DNA of 64,000 bases from Cyanophora paradoxa (Eukaryota > Glaucocystophyceae > Cyanophorales > Cyanophoraceae), in contig QPMI01000477.1 in NCBI GenBank assembly GCA_004431415.1, forward strand, positions 434,001 to 498,000, written 5' to 3'. This document shows, in pieces, positions 31,401-44,700 of this stretch (the first letter of the stretch is position 1; every line of letters starts with the position of its first letter). The notes below the pieces were generated by a model. It was not told where the DNA came from. It ran no database searches and saw nothing but the letters and a program-made list of their open reading frames with translations. Position numbers and translations under genes: made by a program.

Positions 31401-33961
31401 CGGCCGTCTGCACGCGCGGCTCGGCGTTACAGCCCGTGACCCGCGAAGAAGCCCAATGGGCTCGAGAGGCGCCGTGGGCCGCGAGAAGCAGCCACACCTC
31501 GAAGACGACGTGATGGTCGAGGGCGACCTGGGGCTTGATGTCCAGGATGAAGCGGAAGTTGATCCGGTACCGCAGCATACTGCGCCGCCGACATCATGAT
31601 CGATATCAGATTCGGTCGATGGTTTCGATAACGACTCGCAATTGCAATCGGGTCGGCTGGAGCTCACGCGAGGATGATGAAGCCCCAGCACCAAAGGTAT
31701 GCGACGAGGACGCTGATTGGCAGAGGCAAAAAATACCGTCGGGATCGATCGCGAGATCAGCCATCGAACTACGTTAGACCTCTGCCAGACGATAGAAGGG
31801 CGCACGCGATGCCGCGAAATATTGGGAACACAGCGTGCAGCAGCTCCTGGTCGACGTCTTTTGCGAGCGCAACGCTGCGCGCGGTCGAATTAGACACCGA
31901 AACGGCCGCGGCCCAGCGCGAACACGTGCACGCGCGCGCAGGTGGCGCAGCGCGCCTGATTCCGATCGCGATAAGAAGCAGGATGGTCATGCCGATGAAG
32001 AGCCCCTCGAGGAACACGTGCTGCAGCTCGTCGTGAGACCGGGGCGCCGGCGCGCGTTGAGATCGAAGGGGCTGGATGGGAATGTGTGGCGAATTCGAAC
32101 CACTTCGGTGGAGGCGGCCGGCGGCTGCACGCGGAGGCGGTCGCGGGCGTCGCGCATGCGCGAGCCGAAGAACGTGTTGGCGACGAGGGCCGTGATGTCC
32201 CCGCGGAGCCGCTCCAGGATGGACGAGGAGAGGCCGGGCGTGTTCTCGACCGTCTGCCTGAACCCCGGCAGCGTCGTCCGCCGCGTCGTCTTGTCGAACT
32301 TCTGCCCGCGGACCCCGCGATCGGCGCTCGCGCGGATATTTTGCTGTAAAGAAGAATCCACAATCAGTTATGTATATCGAACCTTGACAGCTTTTATCGA
32401 AGCCATGACGTTCAGCAGCCGGAAGCGGTTCTGGCGGCGCTCATCGCAATCAGTAGTGCGCGCGCCGCATGGAGAATGCCGGCGCGGCCACGCTCGAGCT
32501 CGCGGACCTCGAGCATGTCGAGCACGCGCACGAACTCGGCGCACGCCTCGAGGATGCGCTGCCGCGTCCCGCCCGTCGCCTGCACCCCCGCCTTCTGCTT
32601 GCCGCCGCGAGAGCACGGCCGTCAGATTGAGAAGCGGGTGGGCGTGGGCGGGGGAGCTCGAGGGGGCGGGGGCGGGGGCGGGCCTGGAAGGCGGCGATCT
32701 GGTGGCGGATCTCGGCGTACTGCCCCCGCACCTCCTCCACTTTCGCCGTGTAGAAGCCGGCCGCCTTGCGCGTCTCGCTCTCGAGGACGTCGAGGAACGC
32801 CTCCTCGGCCTCCGAGCAGTTCGACTTGTTCGTCTCCGACCAGCGCCGCCAGAGAATGACCGCCCGCACGGCGTCCTTGAACCGCAGCCGCCTCCGCACC
32901 GCGTCCATGCTCAGAGCCGCCGGAGCCTCCGGGCCCGCCGCCGGCGCCGCCGACTGCGCTTCCGGTAGCGCAGGGACGACATCCGCACCTCCGATCGCCG
33001 TCACAGCGTCTGGTGCGGGAGGCGTGCGTGATCATGAGGGGAGGCGGCCGGGCGGTCTATCTATAGGTCTCGCGGAAATTGAATTCGAACGAACCGGCTG
33101 CGGTCGCGGCCGCGGGGGCAGGGGCCGCCGATATCGATTCGGCGGCGGGGACGATTTGGGACAAGGAGGCCGCCCGGGGCCGCGCGGGGTCCGGTCCGGA
33201 CTGCGGGGCGGGGTCCGCCGCTGGGGGACTGAAGCCCGAAAGGCTCTTGGGGAGAGCCCGCGGGGCCGCCGCCGCCGCCGCTGCCGCTGCCGGTGCGGGA
33301 GCCGTGGCTTCGGCCGCGCGCTCCGATCGCAGCCCGAATGAAGGGAGGGAGAAGCGCCGTAGGAGGCTCCTGCCCTGCGCCACCGCCGCCGGCGCCGGCC
33401 GCGGGCCGCCGGGACCTTTGGCTGCAGCAGGGGCCGCGCTGATCGTGACCTCGCATTCGCACGTTGACGACGGCGCGGGCGACACCATTGCCGCCGCCGA
33501 CGCCGGCGCCGGCGCCGACGTGGCTCCTCGGCTTTCTTCTGAACGTCCGAACGATGTGAAGGGCATAGAGCGCATTCGCGGCACACGCCTCTGTTGCCCA
33601 TGGCCGCTTTCGCCGCCGGGCGCGAGGGAGTTCGCTCGCGAGGCCACAGCCTCGCGCTGCTTAAGGAGCTCCCTCGTGCGCTCGACCTGCCTCCGCCGCT
33701 CCGCCCTGATCTCCTTCAGCAGCTTTTTCAGTCTTCGCGGCGCAGGGAGTTGTCAGCGCGGGCGGCCGCAGCCGGTGCAGCGGGGGCGGGGGGCAGGGGC
33801 GGGATCTGCATACAGTTTGTAGTCGATGTACGCGGCCGCCCACTCGGGCACCGCATTCTCCCGAATCTGCGACGAGTAAACGTGGAATTGGTGCGCATGT
33901 ATGCACATGTCATGTGCGAAGTGATTACAAACGCGGCCGTTACCTGTTTCCCAAACTTCAT
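28430..33961 (-). CDS. XPR1: SPX-EXS phosphate exporter (XPR1/PHO1/SYG1 family)
   Basis: This family exports inorganic phosphate; its SPX domain senses inositol pyrophosphates. The start MKFGKQ (33961) is spliced to IRENAVPEWAAAYIDYK and then LKKLLKEIRAERRRQ, the classic SPX N-terminus. A long Ala/Pro linker (about 33060-33650) leads to the second SPX part (EEAFLDVLESETRKAAGFYT) and the third (ACAEFVRVLDMLEVRE; KFDKTT). Membrane segments start at about 32010 (LFIGMTILLLIAIGI) and include VLVAYLWCWGFIIL. EXS hallmarks are YRINFRFILDI, FRDFWMGD, WWTPVIACIPFWIR joined to MAQCLRRVRDLW, NALKCAL, YWDIHHDWGLI and CLWNLFRIEHEQLRNCE. The tail extends to RRPSAH-stop at 28430, longer than in human XPR1. 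Many short introns; the splice joining FWIR to MAQCLRR is phase-checked. The site is probably the plasma membrane or an internal membrane. Confidence 0.9.
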
Positions 33962-34049
33962 GGCTGGAACGCTTAAGCTTGAAGGCCTGGGCCGTCGTAT
34001 GTTGCCGATGCGTGTTGATTGCTATCACTGAGTCATAACCATCAGACGC

Positions 34050-34090
34050 TGATCATGATCATGATCATGATCAACGGATGATCATGATCA
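34050..34090. repeat. TGATCA palindrome array
   Basis: Four overlapping TGATCA palindromes form one perfect self-complementary run at 34050-34073. After ACGGA comes a second, shorter run at 34079-34090, again followed by ACGGATCA. The whole could form a cruciform or be a site for a GATC-dependent modification. Only the sequence itself is observed. Confidence 0.85.
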
Positions 34091-34484
34091 ACGGATCACA
34101 AGCTTTAAGCGGGGACGCGGGGAGACTGTTAGCCGCGGCCGCGGCCGGCGCCGCAGCTGGCTGCAGTTCAAGAGTTGGCACCGCTGCACCTACTAGTAGG
34201 CCTGCACCGCGCGCTCGGCGAGTCGGTCCCGCCGCGGCCACGCGGTCACGGGTCTCTGCCGGCGCCAGAATATTAATCGATATCCGTCGCTGCGCTGCAG
34301 CTGGCACTGCCAGGCTGACTCGAGCTCGCTGCTGACCGTCGGACGGCCGCCGGGCAGGCGTGCATGCGCACAGCTCGCGATGATCTTCGCGGGAGAAGGG
34401 GGGTACATATACATACTCCAGCTACTCCTTTTTTTTGGCTTGCTCCGAAGGTTTTTAATTGGCCACACGTCTTTTTTTCTATCC

Positions 34485-34640
34485 GGCTAGGGCCGGGCGG
34501 CCCTAGCCGTCACCGGCTAGGGCCGAGATGCGGCCCCGGCTAGCTATAGCCGCCTGCTACTAGGCAGCTATAGCTATAGCCTATAGGCTATAGGGTTAGG
34601 GAACTTGGGGCCCGGGCCCCGGGGCCGCTGGCCCGGCGGG
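34485..34640. repeat. Inverted repeats (hairpin cluster)
   Basis: GGCTAGGGCC at 34485-34494 and GGCCCTAGCC at 34499-34508 form a perfect 10-bp stem with a 4-nt loop. GGCTAGGGCC recurs at 34515, followed by GCTAGC, TAGCTATAGC, CCTATAGG and a GGGGCCCGGGCCCC block near 34607. No coding capacity is seen. Confidence 0.8.
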
Positions 34641-35764
34641 CCCGCTGCCTGCTGGGCTGAGTTCATGATCATGTGCAGATCAGGATCGATATCATGTGCA
34701 CGTGCATGAACCGTTGAACTCCGAACTCATGAATCATGATCACTGAGTCACATGTACAGCCGCTGACAGACAGTGAGCTACCGGTAACTTGTAAGCTTTT
34801 TCGTGAGCTCAAGATCTAGATGGCCTTGGGTCCAGGGACTCCAGGCTTGGGAAGCAATGGGAACCTTCAAGCGGCGAAGGCTTCGTTTGCGTGAAGTCAA
34901 CTTGGCAACCGACGCCGACGCGGACGCCGAGCTCGAGATTCTCCATAACCTGCGGCCGAGTTTGCCATGAATTAAAAGAAACCCGAAGGTTGCCGTGTGC
35001 ATATGGGAAGCCGCTGAGCACGCCTGGCCCCCCTCTGTGAACCGCCCGCGGGACCGGACCCGTCTGACCTTAAGCTTGTCGCGGCGAGCGTAGGACGCGG
35101 TAGAGACGAGAGGATCCGGACGCGGTTGGGAAAAGTAGGCGAGCGTCCGGCTAAAGGCTTCGATTCCCGTGTGCAGTTGCAATATTCGTGTGCAGTTGCA
35201 AGGGCCCGGAGCCCTCCCACCAACTCTGCGAACCTTTAATAGAGGTTTTACCATGGCCAGCTCTGCTACCGCTATCGAGCACGGATTCGAGGAATCGTCG
35301 ACGTCGGGAGTTCAGTTTGATTGCAAGTAATACAAAAAAAGACGTTAACTTGCATTATAATCTATCTTTAGTGCAATAAATGCTCTGTAAGACTACGTAT
35401 AAGGTACATGTGCAGTCACCTCCAGCTGGTACTTTGCCATGCATCTACGCATTCATACTTCTAGCCATGGCTAAACTTGAACCCTGCAGATCTAGAATTC
35501 AGACAGCTGTTCTGAAACGAATTCGGAATTCTGCAGTCTCACAACGTATACGGTTGCAGCTGTTCGAATATAGCGGACGCATGCTGCCGCAGTGCGCGAA
35601 AAAGGTGTCGAGCTGTCTCATCAAAAAGGCGATGGATGCGTTTTAAATTTGCTCTATCCTTGAAAACACAGATCCAAAAAAGCTGAAGGTAGATCGATTG
35701 AATAATTACACGGTTGAAAATTGGACGATAAATAGCGAGCTTTCTCATCGAGCTCGAGCCATAA

Positions 35765-38700
35765 TCACATGATTACAATGTTATGGGACATCGACGCACG
35801 CCTGGTCCCTCCCTGAGCACCCCCCGCAGGACCCGTCCGGCCTTGCAGCGGCTGCGAAATGTCGACGAGCCGGGGCAGGGCTTCGTAGGACGCCGTCGAG
35901 ACGCCGGGAGATGGGGTACGGCGCCCGCCCTCCCCGCCCGAGCTTGTCTCGTCGTCGCGATCGGCAGTGGCGGACGCGGAAGTGGGAGTCTGCGAGGCGC
36001 TCGTGCTCGTCCGCGTCTCCGTCGATGTCTGCTGGTCATGGGATGCCGACGTCGTCCTTTTCCATCGGGCACGGCCGCGGCCGTCATCGAGGATGGGTCG
36101 GTGGTGGGTCACGGGGGCCCGCCAGTCGGGCGCCGGCGCCGCAAGCGTGTACCGCCGGGCGACGACGGTCGAGGAAGAAGAACCGGTCAAAGTCGACCCC
36201 GTGGGCGTGTCGGACGTCAACGTCGCGGTGGCAGTGGCCGTCGTGTCGTCCTCGCTCCTGCTGTCGCTGGCGCTTCTGGTGGATTCGGATCCCCGCCGGC
36301 GCGATCGCGAATCCGACGATTCCAGCGTCGCCGGCTCCCGGTCGCTCGCCGACCGCGTTCCCGACCACGACCGCCGCCGCCGGCCGCGGCTCGGGGCCCC
36401 GCGGGAGGAGTCGGAATCCGCCGTCGACGTCGCATTCGAGGGGGACCGCGAGGCGCTCGAGCTCCGCCGCCGCCGCCGGTGGCGGCGGCCGCGGGAGACT
36501 TCGCTCTCCGACAGCGTCGACGTCGGCGTCGGGGTGGACGGAGGAGGCGAGGCGGAGACGGACGCCGACTCGCTGTCCGACGCGCTCCGCGCCCGGCGCC
36601 GGCGCCGACGAACGCCGTTGACGTCGTACAGATTTGTTTCGTCGTAGCCCGCGCGCAGCCGCGGCGGCTGCCGCGACCGAGACCGCTGCGGGGCGCTGCG
36701 CGAGCGGCGAGGGGGGACGGGTGGCGCGGCGAAGAGCCGCTCGTGCTCCCGCAGCCGCCGGCGGGCGCCCTCCCGCGTCTGCTGTGCGTGCCGCTGCTCG
36801 CGCCACCGCCTGAACGCTTCCATTTCGTCTTCGGACACGGCCTCGCGGTCGCGCTGCTCGTGATCGCGGTCCGGGTTGGCGGCCGAAGGGTACGGATAGG
36901 CATTGGGCGCGACCATCCGGTTCCGCAGCATGACGGCCCAATGTGCCCCCTTGCTGGAAGCCGAGCCGAGGACGTTGGGCGCCGCGCGCACCGCCGCCAC
37001 GTTCGCGCCCTTGCGCTGCTCGAAGCGCGCGTTCCCGCGGATGACGCCGGACCCGCTCGACATGAGCGAGTGCCCCGACGCGAGGACAACAGAGTTGGCA
37101 CGGGTTCCCGTAACGACGCTCCCGGCGCGGCCCGAGGTCCGAAGTGACGAGCTCGACCCGCGCGAGCGGCCCGTGATGCCGGTGTTCGTGGAGACCGAGT
37201 CGCCGCGGCGGATTCCGCCCTGGCCGCCGAGCTTCCCGCGGGCTCTGTGGCGCTCCAGCTGCGTGCGCGACAGCGTGAAGCGCTTCCGGCAATCTGGCCA
37301 CAGATGAGCAGCGGCGGGCAGGAGAGCGGAAGGGATATTCAAAGAACATTGAAGCGCACTCCAGAGGTTGACGGCGAACGCCGCGCCCTCGCAGACGATC
37401 TTGATGGCCTTGCATCCGAGCAGGGAGCCGCCGACGATGAGCGCCAGCATGGGGTCCTCCAGCGGGTCGAAGGACTGGCGGAGCCAGCACTCGACGGAGA
37501 AGACGAGGCCGATGAGGGCGGAGGCGGCGAGGGCGACGATCGCGTAGTACTGCGACGAGAATGCCCAGTGGTGCATCGACCGGTACGTCATCTGATCGAT
37601 ATCGCGCCCCCGCGGCATCGTTTCGTCAGGATCATATCCGACTCCAAAGCGCAGAGAAAATCGGGGGCGGGAGGCCCGGCGGCGGCGGCGGAGCGCACCG
37701 TGACCGTCGTGTCTTCCTGCTCGCGATCGTGGGCCTTCCACCAGTGCCGCCGCCGCCGGTACTCTCGCTCCTGCAGCACGAAGTACTCGTAGATCTTCAC
37801 CTTCAGGTGCAGCTGCGCGGGCCCCAGGACGATCGAATCTCGCGTTTCACGCGTCTGGCAAGGACGGCGGATCGGACCTCGACGACCTGGAGCAGGATTG
37901 CGTCGACGAGCGGCTGCATCCCCATCACCACCAGCACGAAGACGAGGTAGTAGAGCGGCGCAACTGCGAACGAAGGGCGCCGGGTCAGCGCACGCACGCG
38001 CCGGCGAGCGATGAAGGGCTTGAATGCAATCGCGGACGCACGCTTCGAGAAATTGTACACGTCCTGGAACTTGAATTCGCTGGCGTCGTCGAACGGAAAT
38101 CAGGGGCGGACCCGATCCCAATACTAATTGCGCGATTCGAAGCTCCAGAAAAGCAGAGCGCACTTGTCAAACACGAAAAAGATGACGAGGAGGAAAGGCG
38201 AGAGGACGGAAGAGGTGGCGTCAACCGAATAATTGCCGGCCGTGTCGATGACCTGCATCATTTAGAAAGCGAACAGAGCTCCGAGGATTAAAATATTACA
38301 AATTGCTGGAGGAGCGAGTCGAAAAGAATATTTAATACCGCTTCGAGGGCGTCGTTCTCGTCGTTCTGGTGCTTTTCCTCCTCCTCCTCCTGTTTCGCGG
38401 ACTCGCCCTTCTCCACGCGCGGCAGCGCCAAGTGCTTCGCGAAGACGGTGAAGCGCCACAGCGGCGACTTGACTGCGCCCTCGGCGTCAGACGCGACAAC
38501 ACTGCGCGACGAGCGGGCCGGGGGCACCTAGGTTCCTGGCCAGGAGCAGGCGCGTGACCTTTTCGCGCGCGATGCGGGGCCCGTTGTTCATGAGCCACAC
38601 GGCGCGCGATCCGAGGTACACGATGTCCAGGATCTGCGTCGAAGTAAGACATCAAATCGAATCTACGAACTAAAGCTGAAGCTTTTTGCGGGCCTTGAGG

Positions 38701-41700
38701 GCGAGGTCGAAGTAAAAAGAGGCGAGGAAGGCGACGAAGTTCTCCGCCGCGATCGTGCACATGAAGTTCACCATCTGCGAGCCGGCGAAGGGCGTCGTGA
38801 CCAGCGTGGCGCGCGCTGCAGCGGCGCGGCGCGCACGTCGTACGCGACGAGGAGCGGCGAGGCGAGGAGCGACTGGCGGAGGGACTGCGCGGCGGCGGCG
38901 GCGGCGCAAATGCGCCCGCGCCACGTCACCAAACGAATCGCAAGTTTGAGAAGAATCGAATTCGGGTGTGGCGCACCGTCTCGAGGGTGGCCTCGAGGGC
39001 GATGGCGCCGACGCGGAGCAGGACGACGGAGACCCAGATGTTCTCCGAGAACCAGGTGCTGTACGACCTGCGCGACCCGCGGTTGACTACGGACTCCGGA
39101 TTCACAACCCTTTCCAAGACCGACGCGTCTCTAAGCAGAATTCACCCAGCCAAAGGCTGGCGGCTGCAGCGCCTAGGCCTCTAGATCTAGATCTGCAGCA
39201 ACAAAAGCTTGGCGGCGTGTACGTGCACGCGCCATTCCATGAGGCAGGTCATCAGCGCGACGAGGGCGAAGCAGGCGGCCATGAAGATGCCGCGGTTGAG
39301 GGCGTGGACCCCGAGCCGGTCGTGCTGCTTGACGTGGTACGGGTCGTCCCGCAGGTGCCGGTTCGGGTCCGGCTGCAGGATGCACGCGCTCTTCCAGAGG
39401 ACGTACAACGAGCACGCGAAGAGCGCGGTCCCGAAGCGGGCCTGCTCGCTCCGATGTCAGCACGAGCGGAGCACGGCGAGTCTCGATCTCGAAATGCCAA
39501 GACGCGCAGACCGCCTGGTTGATTTCGCGCTGTTCCTCGGATACGGACGTGTCCAATCCCCAGTCCTGCCAGCGGCCCACGTACAGCTCAAAGGGCTTGA
39601 GGACCTGACGAGCCGTCAGCTCGCGATTGCCATCGCCTTAAAGCTTCGTGCGATTAATTAGTTAGCTTCTGGAGCCTCAATGCAGTTCTAATTAGTTAGC
39701 TTCAAATTAGTTATTGGAACCTTGATGTAGAGCGTGACGAGGACGAAGACGAGGCCCATCGGAATGGCGCCCAGAACCGTGCCCCCAAGCACGGGGACGT
39801 GCAGCACTTTTAGGTACGACAGCGCCCGGAACGATGGCTGAGTTCGAGGAGCGGTACCCGTGAGCTGCAGCTGTCGCAGAGAAACCGGAACGCGCCGAGA
39901 GCATTAACGCACCCGCTTTGACTTCATGCGTTCGAAGTGGTTCCAGTAAAAACGGTGGAAATAGAAGAAGGCCAGCTACGAAGCGCGGTTGATTCATATT
40001 CCGCATGGCAGAGAGACGATATGCGGAGCGCGAACCACGATGATGATGCACGTAATAGTGACGATCGCTCCGATTGCCGCGTAGACCTCGAAGCCGAGCG
40101 CGAACGAGTTGAGCAGCTCGAACCACGTCATCGGCTTCATCGTCACCTGCGCCGCGCCTCGCGATCATCGGCCTGGCGGCCATGGCCACTTATAGAGAGC
40201 TTCTTATATGAGCTTTTTCTATAATAGCTTCTTGTATAGCTTCTTATAAAAAATAAGAGCTTCGTATATAGCGCGCACGGTGAGCGTGTAGGTCCCGTCG
40301 TGCGTCGTGACCGGCTCGAAGTCGCCGAGAGTCACAAAGGCTTGAACGACGCGCTTGCTTGTTTCCGACGTCTGGAAGTACTGGAGCTGCATATTTACAC
40401 TCCAATCAGAGGCCGATCATGAGAGGCGATTGCAAGAGTTCCTAGTAGATGCGCCAGCTTGCCTCAAAGGAAACACGGCGGGCAGCGAGTTTCGAGCCCG
40501 TGCCTGCCCAAAGCGAAGCCGTTCCATCGCCGTCTGTCTTCGTTTCAACCGTGGCGAATTGACCGGAGCTTTGCAATCCACCTGCCAATAATGTTAACAT
40601 CGCATATAGGTAACGCTGCCTTATACGAGAAGAAACGCACTCCAGAATTTGTCGGGCTCGTCAACCTCCTTGGGCAGCACAGGTTGCCACGGTATCTGGA
40701 AGAGGACTTCGCCTTCCGTTGGCTCGAACCTGCCCTCTGTTCAGCGGAACCAAAGGCATGTTCAGGTACCAGGAGGTCTAAGGCCGCGAACCAGTACGTT
40801 GCGGACTGCCCTTCGGTCGAGGCGAGTTCCTCCTCGTATACGCATTTCAATTCGTAGTCGCAGGCGTCTCCTTTTGGCGGCCTGCGCGTGCGCGCGCGTA
40901 AAGCAAGCGCAACATCGATCACGAATGCTGGGATTTACGCACGGGCCGAACGGATTGTACTGCGGGCGTGCGATGCGTTAATGGAAATGGAATAAAATTC
41001 AGAACGATTTTACTTGAACGCTAATCAATATCGCGCACCTGTTGCGTCGGCACGGTCTCCTCTTGCTTTGTAAGATTGCAGCCCGCCGAGTCCTCGAAAA
41101 TAGCGAAAATGGGCACGTACTGCGAGATCGCAAGTGCGAGCGACGATCAGGGTGGAAAGCAGAAAATAACAAAGAAAGCGGTCAAATATAAAGAAAGACG
41201 CACGCGACCAAAGCCAGCGCAGTTGGATATGTAAGGAAGATAAGGAACGACGAAGGTGTACTGCTCCCAGCCCGGGACTGATGAGCTCGGAATCGAGAAA
41301 CAAAGAAAGCCCCCACGGTACGCACCGGCTTCCCTTCGGCGTTCAACGGAGGTTCCACGTTCCGCCTGCGGCAGCACCGTACCTGAGCAACGAATTGCGC
41401 CGAGGCATCTCTTCAAAGCGCACCCAGAAGGATCAACGTTGTCGTACGAAACAGCTTCCAAATTCGTACTTGCAACTCTGCACACGTGCACGCAAAAAGA
41501 AAGACAGAAAATAGAATTGAGGTTAGTGCAACGCTAACATATCAGACCAATGTGCCAGACGCACGTGAGAAGGAAGGGGTACTTCGCGTTCGTTTGATTC
41601 CAAGGGATCGGCACAAACCACGTCGACGGCTCGTTTCGGTTCGGCTCAAAGGCGAGTGACTGTAGGTTTGTCGGGCTGACGAAGTCCATGGTCTGCGTCT

Positions 41701-44700
41701 TTGCCGTGACAATGGCGACGAAGGCTTTGTTGGTTCCGAGGATGGCCCGTTCGGCGCGCTTCAAAAGAAGGGAAGCGATGGGTTGCGTCGCCAGCGTGTC
41801 GAAGCCGACGAGATTAGAGGGGTTATAGAGATCCATATCGATGAAGAAGGCGGGTGTCAGGTCGGACATCGGAAGCAGATTGATCTGCAGGAGCGACGAG
41901 GAGTCCACGGCCTTCCCATCGGTTCGGGCCAGCATGAAGGGCAGCGGCTCGCTCGCGGATCCGTTCTTGCCGGAGGAACCGGCGGCTTGTTTGAAGAGGG
42001 GAACCGTCCCGTCTGCCGGAGGCGGCGAGCTGCTCGGGACGCGCGAGACGAATTTGAAGCCGAAATCACCCTTCGTGTAGTTCAAAAAGGGAGCCCCCGG
42101 GGCCGCCCGGAACGCGTTGGCGGCGAGCTGCGCGGAGCGTGAGCGGCGAGGCGCGCGGGCGCGCATACGTGATCGGGGACGCGGCGCACCTCGGGGAGGT
42201 TGAGGAAGACGGAGACGAGGCTGTAGCCCCCGTCCGTCTGCGGCGCGTAGTACGTCGCGTTGCCCTTGCGCGCCTGGCCGCCCGCGCCCGTCGCGGGGTC
42301 CGTCGGCCGCGAAGCACCGCCGCCGGAAGGCGTGAGGACGAAGCGTCGCCACTGCTCGCCGACGCCCGACGGCAGCGGCGCGCCGGAGGGGTCGATAATG
42401 CGCTGCAGGTCGCCGGTCGAGAAGCACTGGTCGATAGAGGTCGAGCCATCCGGACACTTGAGACCCGCCGGCACCTGAAGCGCCTCGAAATCGACCGAGA
42501 GGGCGCTGGCTGCGGGGCCGCCCGCGGCCGCGCCGGACGTGCCGTTGGACTGCAGAGGCCGCCGCTGCGATGGTGACGCCCAGCGTACTGGTACCGGCTC
42601 TGCCCACGCACGCGGCTCTGACTCGTTGCCCGAGCGAGGCCGCGTGAGCGGAGACGTCCATAGCGCCGGCGCCGGCAGAGTGGGGAACTCGCGCGGAGCT
42701 GCTACGATGGCGAGGGCAGCCGGCTGGCTTTGGGCGCCACCGAAAATGGCGGCGGCGGAGAGATGGCGACGGGCGGAGCCGGCGCGGGAGAGCGCCACGT
42801 TGATTGTGGTGGCGATGTTCGCTGAAAGCGCATCGCTTCCCGAACGAGAGCGGCTCGCTGCGATTTGTCCCAGCATGTACTGTACGGATTCGTCAGAGAG
42901 CAGCTCCAGCGGGGCGCGCGCCAGCGCCCAGTAGAATTCGACCTGCCATGCACTGCTAAGATTCTGAAATAGAAAGACAAAACTGCACGCTCACCTCTCC
43001 CGTAGTAGCGTTGTTCACGGCAGCGGTGCCGCGGAGACAGAAACGGTTCTGCGGGCAGCGCAGCTGCTTCGCTGTCGACGGAGTCGACTGCAGACATAAT
43101 AATCAGCCGAATTCGAAGTGGCGGTGGGCTTAAAAGAAGAATTCAGGAGCGGGCTAATTGTGATACGCGCCTGCTCGAAGCAGTAGTAGCCGGCCTCGCA
43201 GGGGAGCGCGTACTTCGAGGCGGGCGTCGTGCCGGCGGGGCAGTAGAAGCCGGCGGGGCACTTCTCGGCGAACTGCGACGAGCCGCTCGTGCCGGTGCTG
43301 CAGACGTAGCCTGGCGCGCGCGAGCGTCGACGTCGGAATTTCGAACGATTTCAGGCGCGGATCAAACGTTAACGGCGGTGCCGCAGCGCACCGTCGGCAC
43401 ACTTGGAGGCGCGCGAGATGTCTCGGGTCCCCGTGACGGCGCAGACGAGGCCCGCGGGGCAGGGGATGCACGCGGAGATGTCGGTCGCTCCGGCCACCTC
43501 CGAGTAGGTCCCCTCCGGGCACGGAATGCACGAGATGGCGTTGTTGACGCCGTCGTCCAGCGGGCGGTACGTCCCCGCCTGGCACGGCTGCGGCTCGAAC
43601 GTCCCCTCTTGCACTGCGCATGGCCCCGCGGCCATCAGATTGACGACGACCTGTGCCAGACAGTGGCAGCGATTTCGACGCACGGCACTGGAAGCCTGCA
43701 GGGCAGCGCAGGCAGATTGAATAGCCTTCGGTCGATGTGTAGTTTCCGGGGGCGCATTTCGCGGCAAACGTGTTGCCTTCCCCCGATGAGAAGGTTCCCT
43801 TCGGAGCGGGGATAGGCGACGTCATCTGGTCCCCTAAAAATGCCCCCACGTCAGCTTGCATCTAATTATATAAGATGGAGATAGAGCCAAAACAACGGAC
43901 GCGGGCAGATAGAGCCTGACGGACAAGCCTGGCACTCGGGCTGCCCGGATTCCGGCTGGAAACTTCCCTTGCGGCACGGCAGCTGCGCGATGGAGGACGG
44001 CGAAGCTACGAAGAAGCCCGGGTCCGCCTTTACGGGGGCCGTAAGGCCCCTCGTCGGGCAGTACGACCCCGACTCGCACGGAATGCACGCGGATGCGTTC
44101 GCAAACGCTGCGGGGTGGGCGTCCAATCAGGGGCTCTACAGGTCAGCAGCTTAAAGCTTGCAGACGCGGGACGCACGCATGTAGGAGCCGGCTGGGCACT
44201 CCTGTTGGGCGGTAGAACCGGAGGAGGGGACGACGAATCCTGGTTCTGCTGGCTGACACTCTCTCTGTCCGAACTTGGCCGTGAAGAAGCCTGGGGAAAT
44301 TTAAAAAGACAGCAACTTCATCGCGAATCATAGCTTTTTGTTTACCTGGCAGGCACAGGTCGCACTGCCTGGAGCCGACTTTCGCGGTGTATGTGCCCGG
44401 GTTGCAGTCCGCGGGGAGGGCGGCCCCATCGAAGTTCACGAACTTGCCTGGCGGCGCCGCGGTGCAGTTCGTGTTGTTGTACCCCGTTGCGTACGTCCCT
44501 GCCAGGCCTGCATCGCAGTCAAAAAGCAGAGAGTTAAATTCAAAGTTTAAAAGCGTGATCATACACGAGGAACAAGCGGCGGTCCCGAATTTGTCTGCGA
44601 CACGCGTACGCTCGATTACAAGACGAACGCTATTTACAAATCTGCGAATCGAACTGCAACTGAGCACGCAAACCCGAGTACGATCCGGCAGTGCACGGGC

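Larger units (their letters stand above)
33962..35764. other. Intergenic spacer, palindrome-rich
   Basis: This separates the start of the exporter gene from the stop of the giant gene, both on the minus strand, so it should contain the exporter promoter. It has a TGATCA array (34050-34090), hairpin-forming GC words (34485-34640) and more TGATCA/CATGATC words (34665-34745). From about 34780 composition becomes more even. Short open frames at 34778-35254 (-), 35253-35330 (+) and 35380-35646 (+) show no recognisable domain and are not called. Confidence 0.5.

Noticed and set aside
34778-35254. 158-codon minus-strand frame in the spacer
   Set aside because: Low-information composition, no domain, no splice support and no good context.
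35253-35646. Two small plus-strand frames (25 codons with CCATGGCC start context at 35253, and 88 codons at 35380)
   Set aside because: Too short and without recognisable features; they might be real but cannot be supported from sequence alone.
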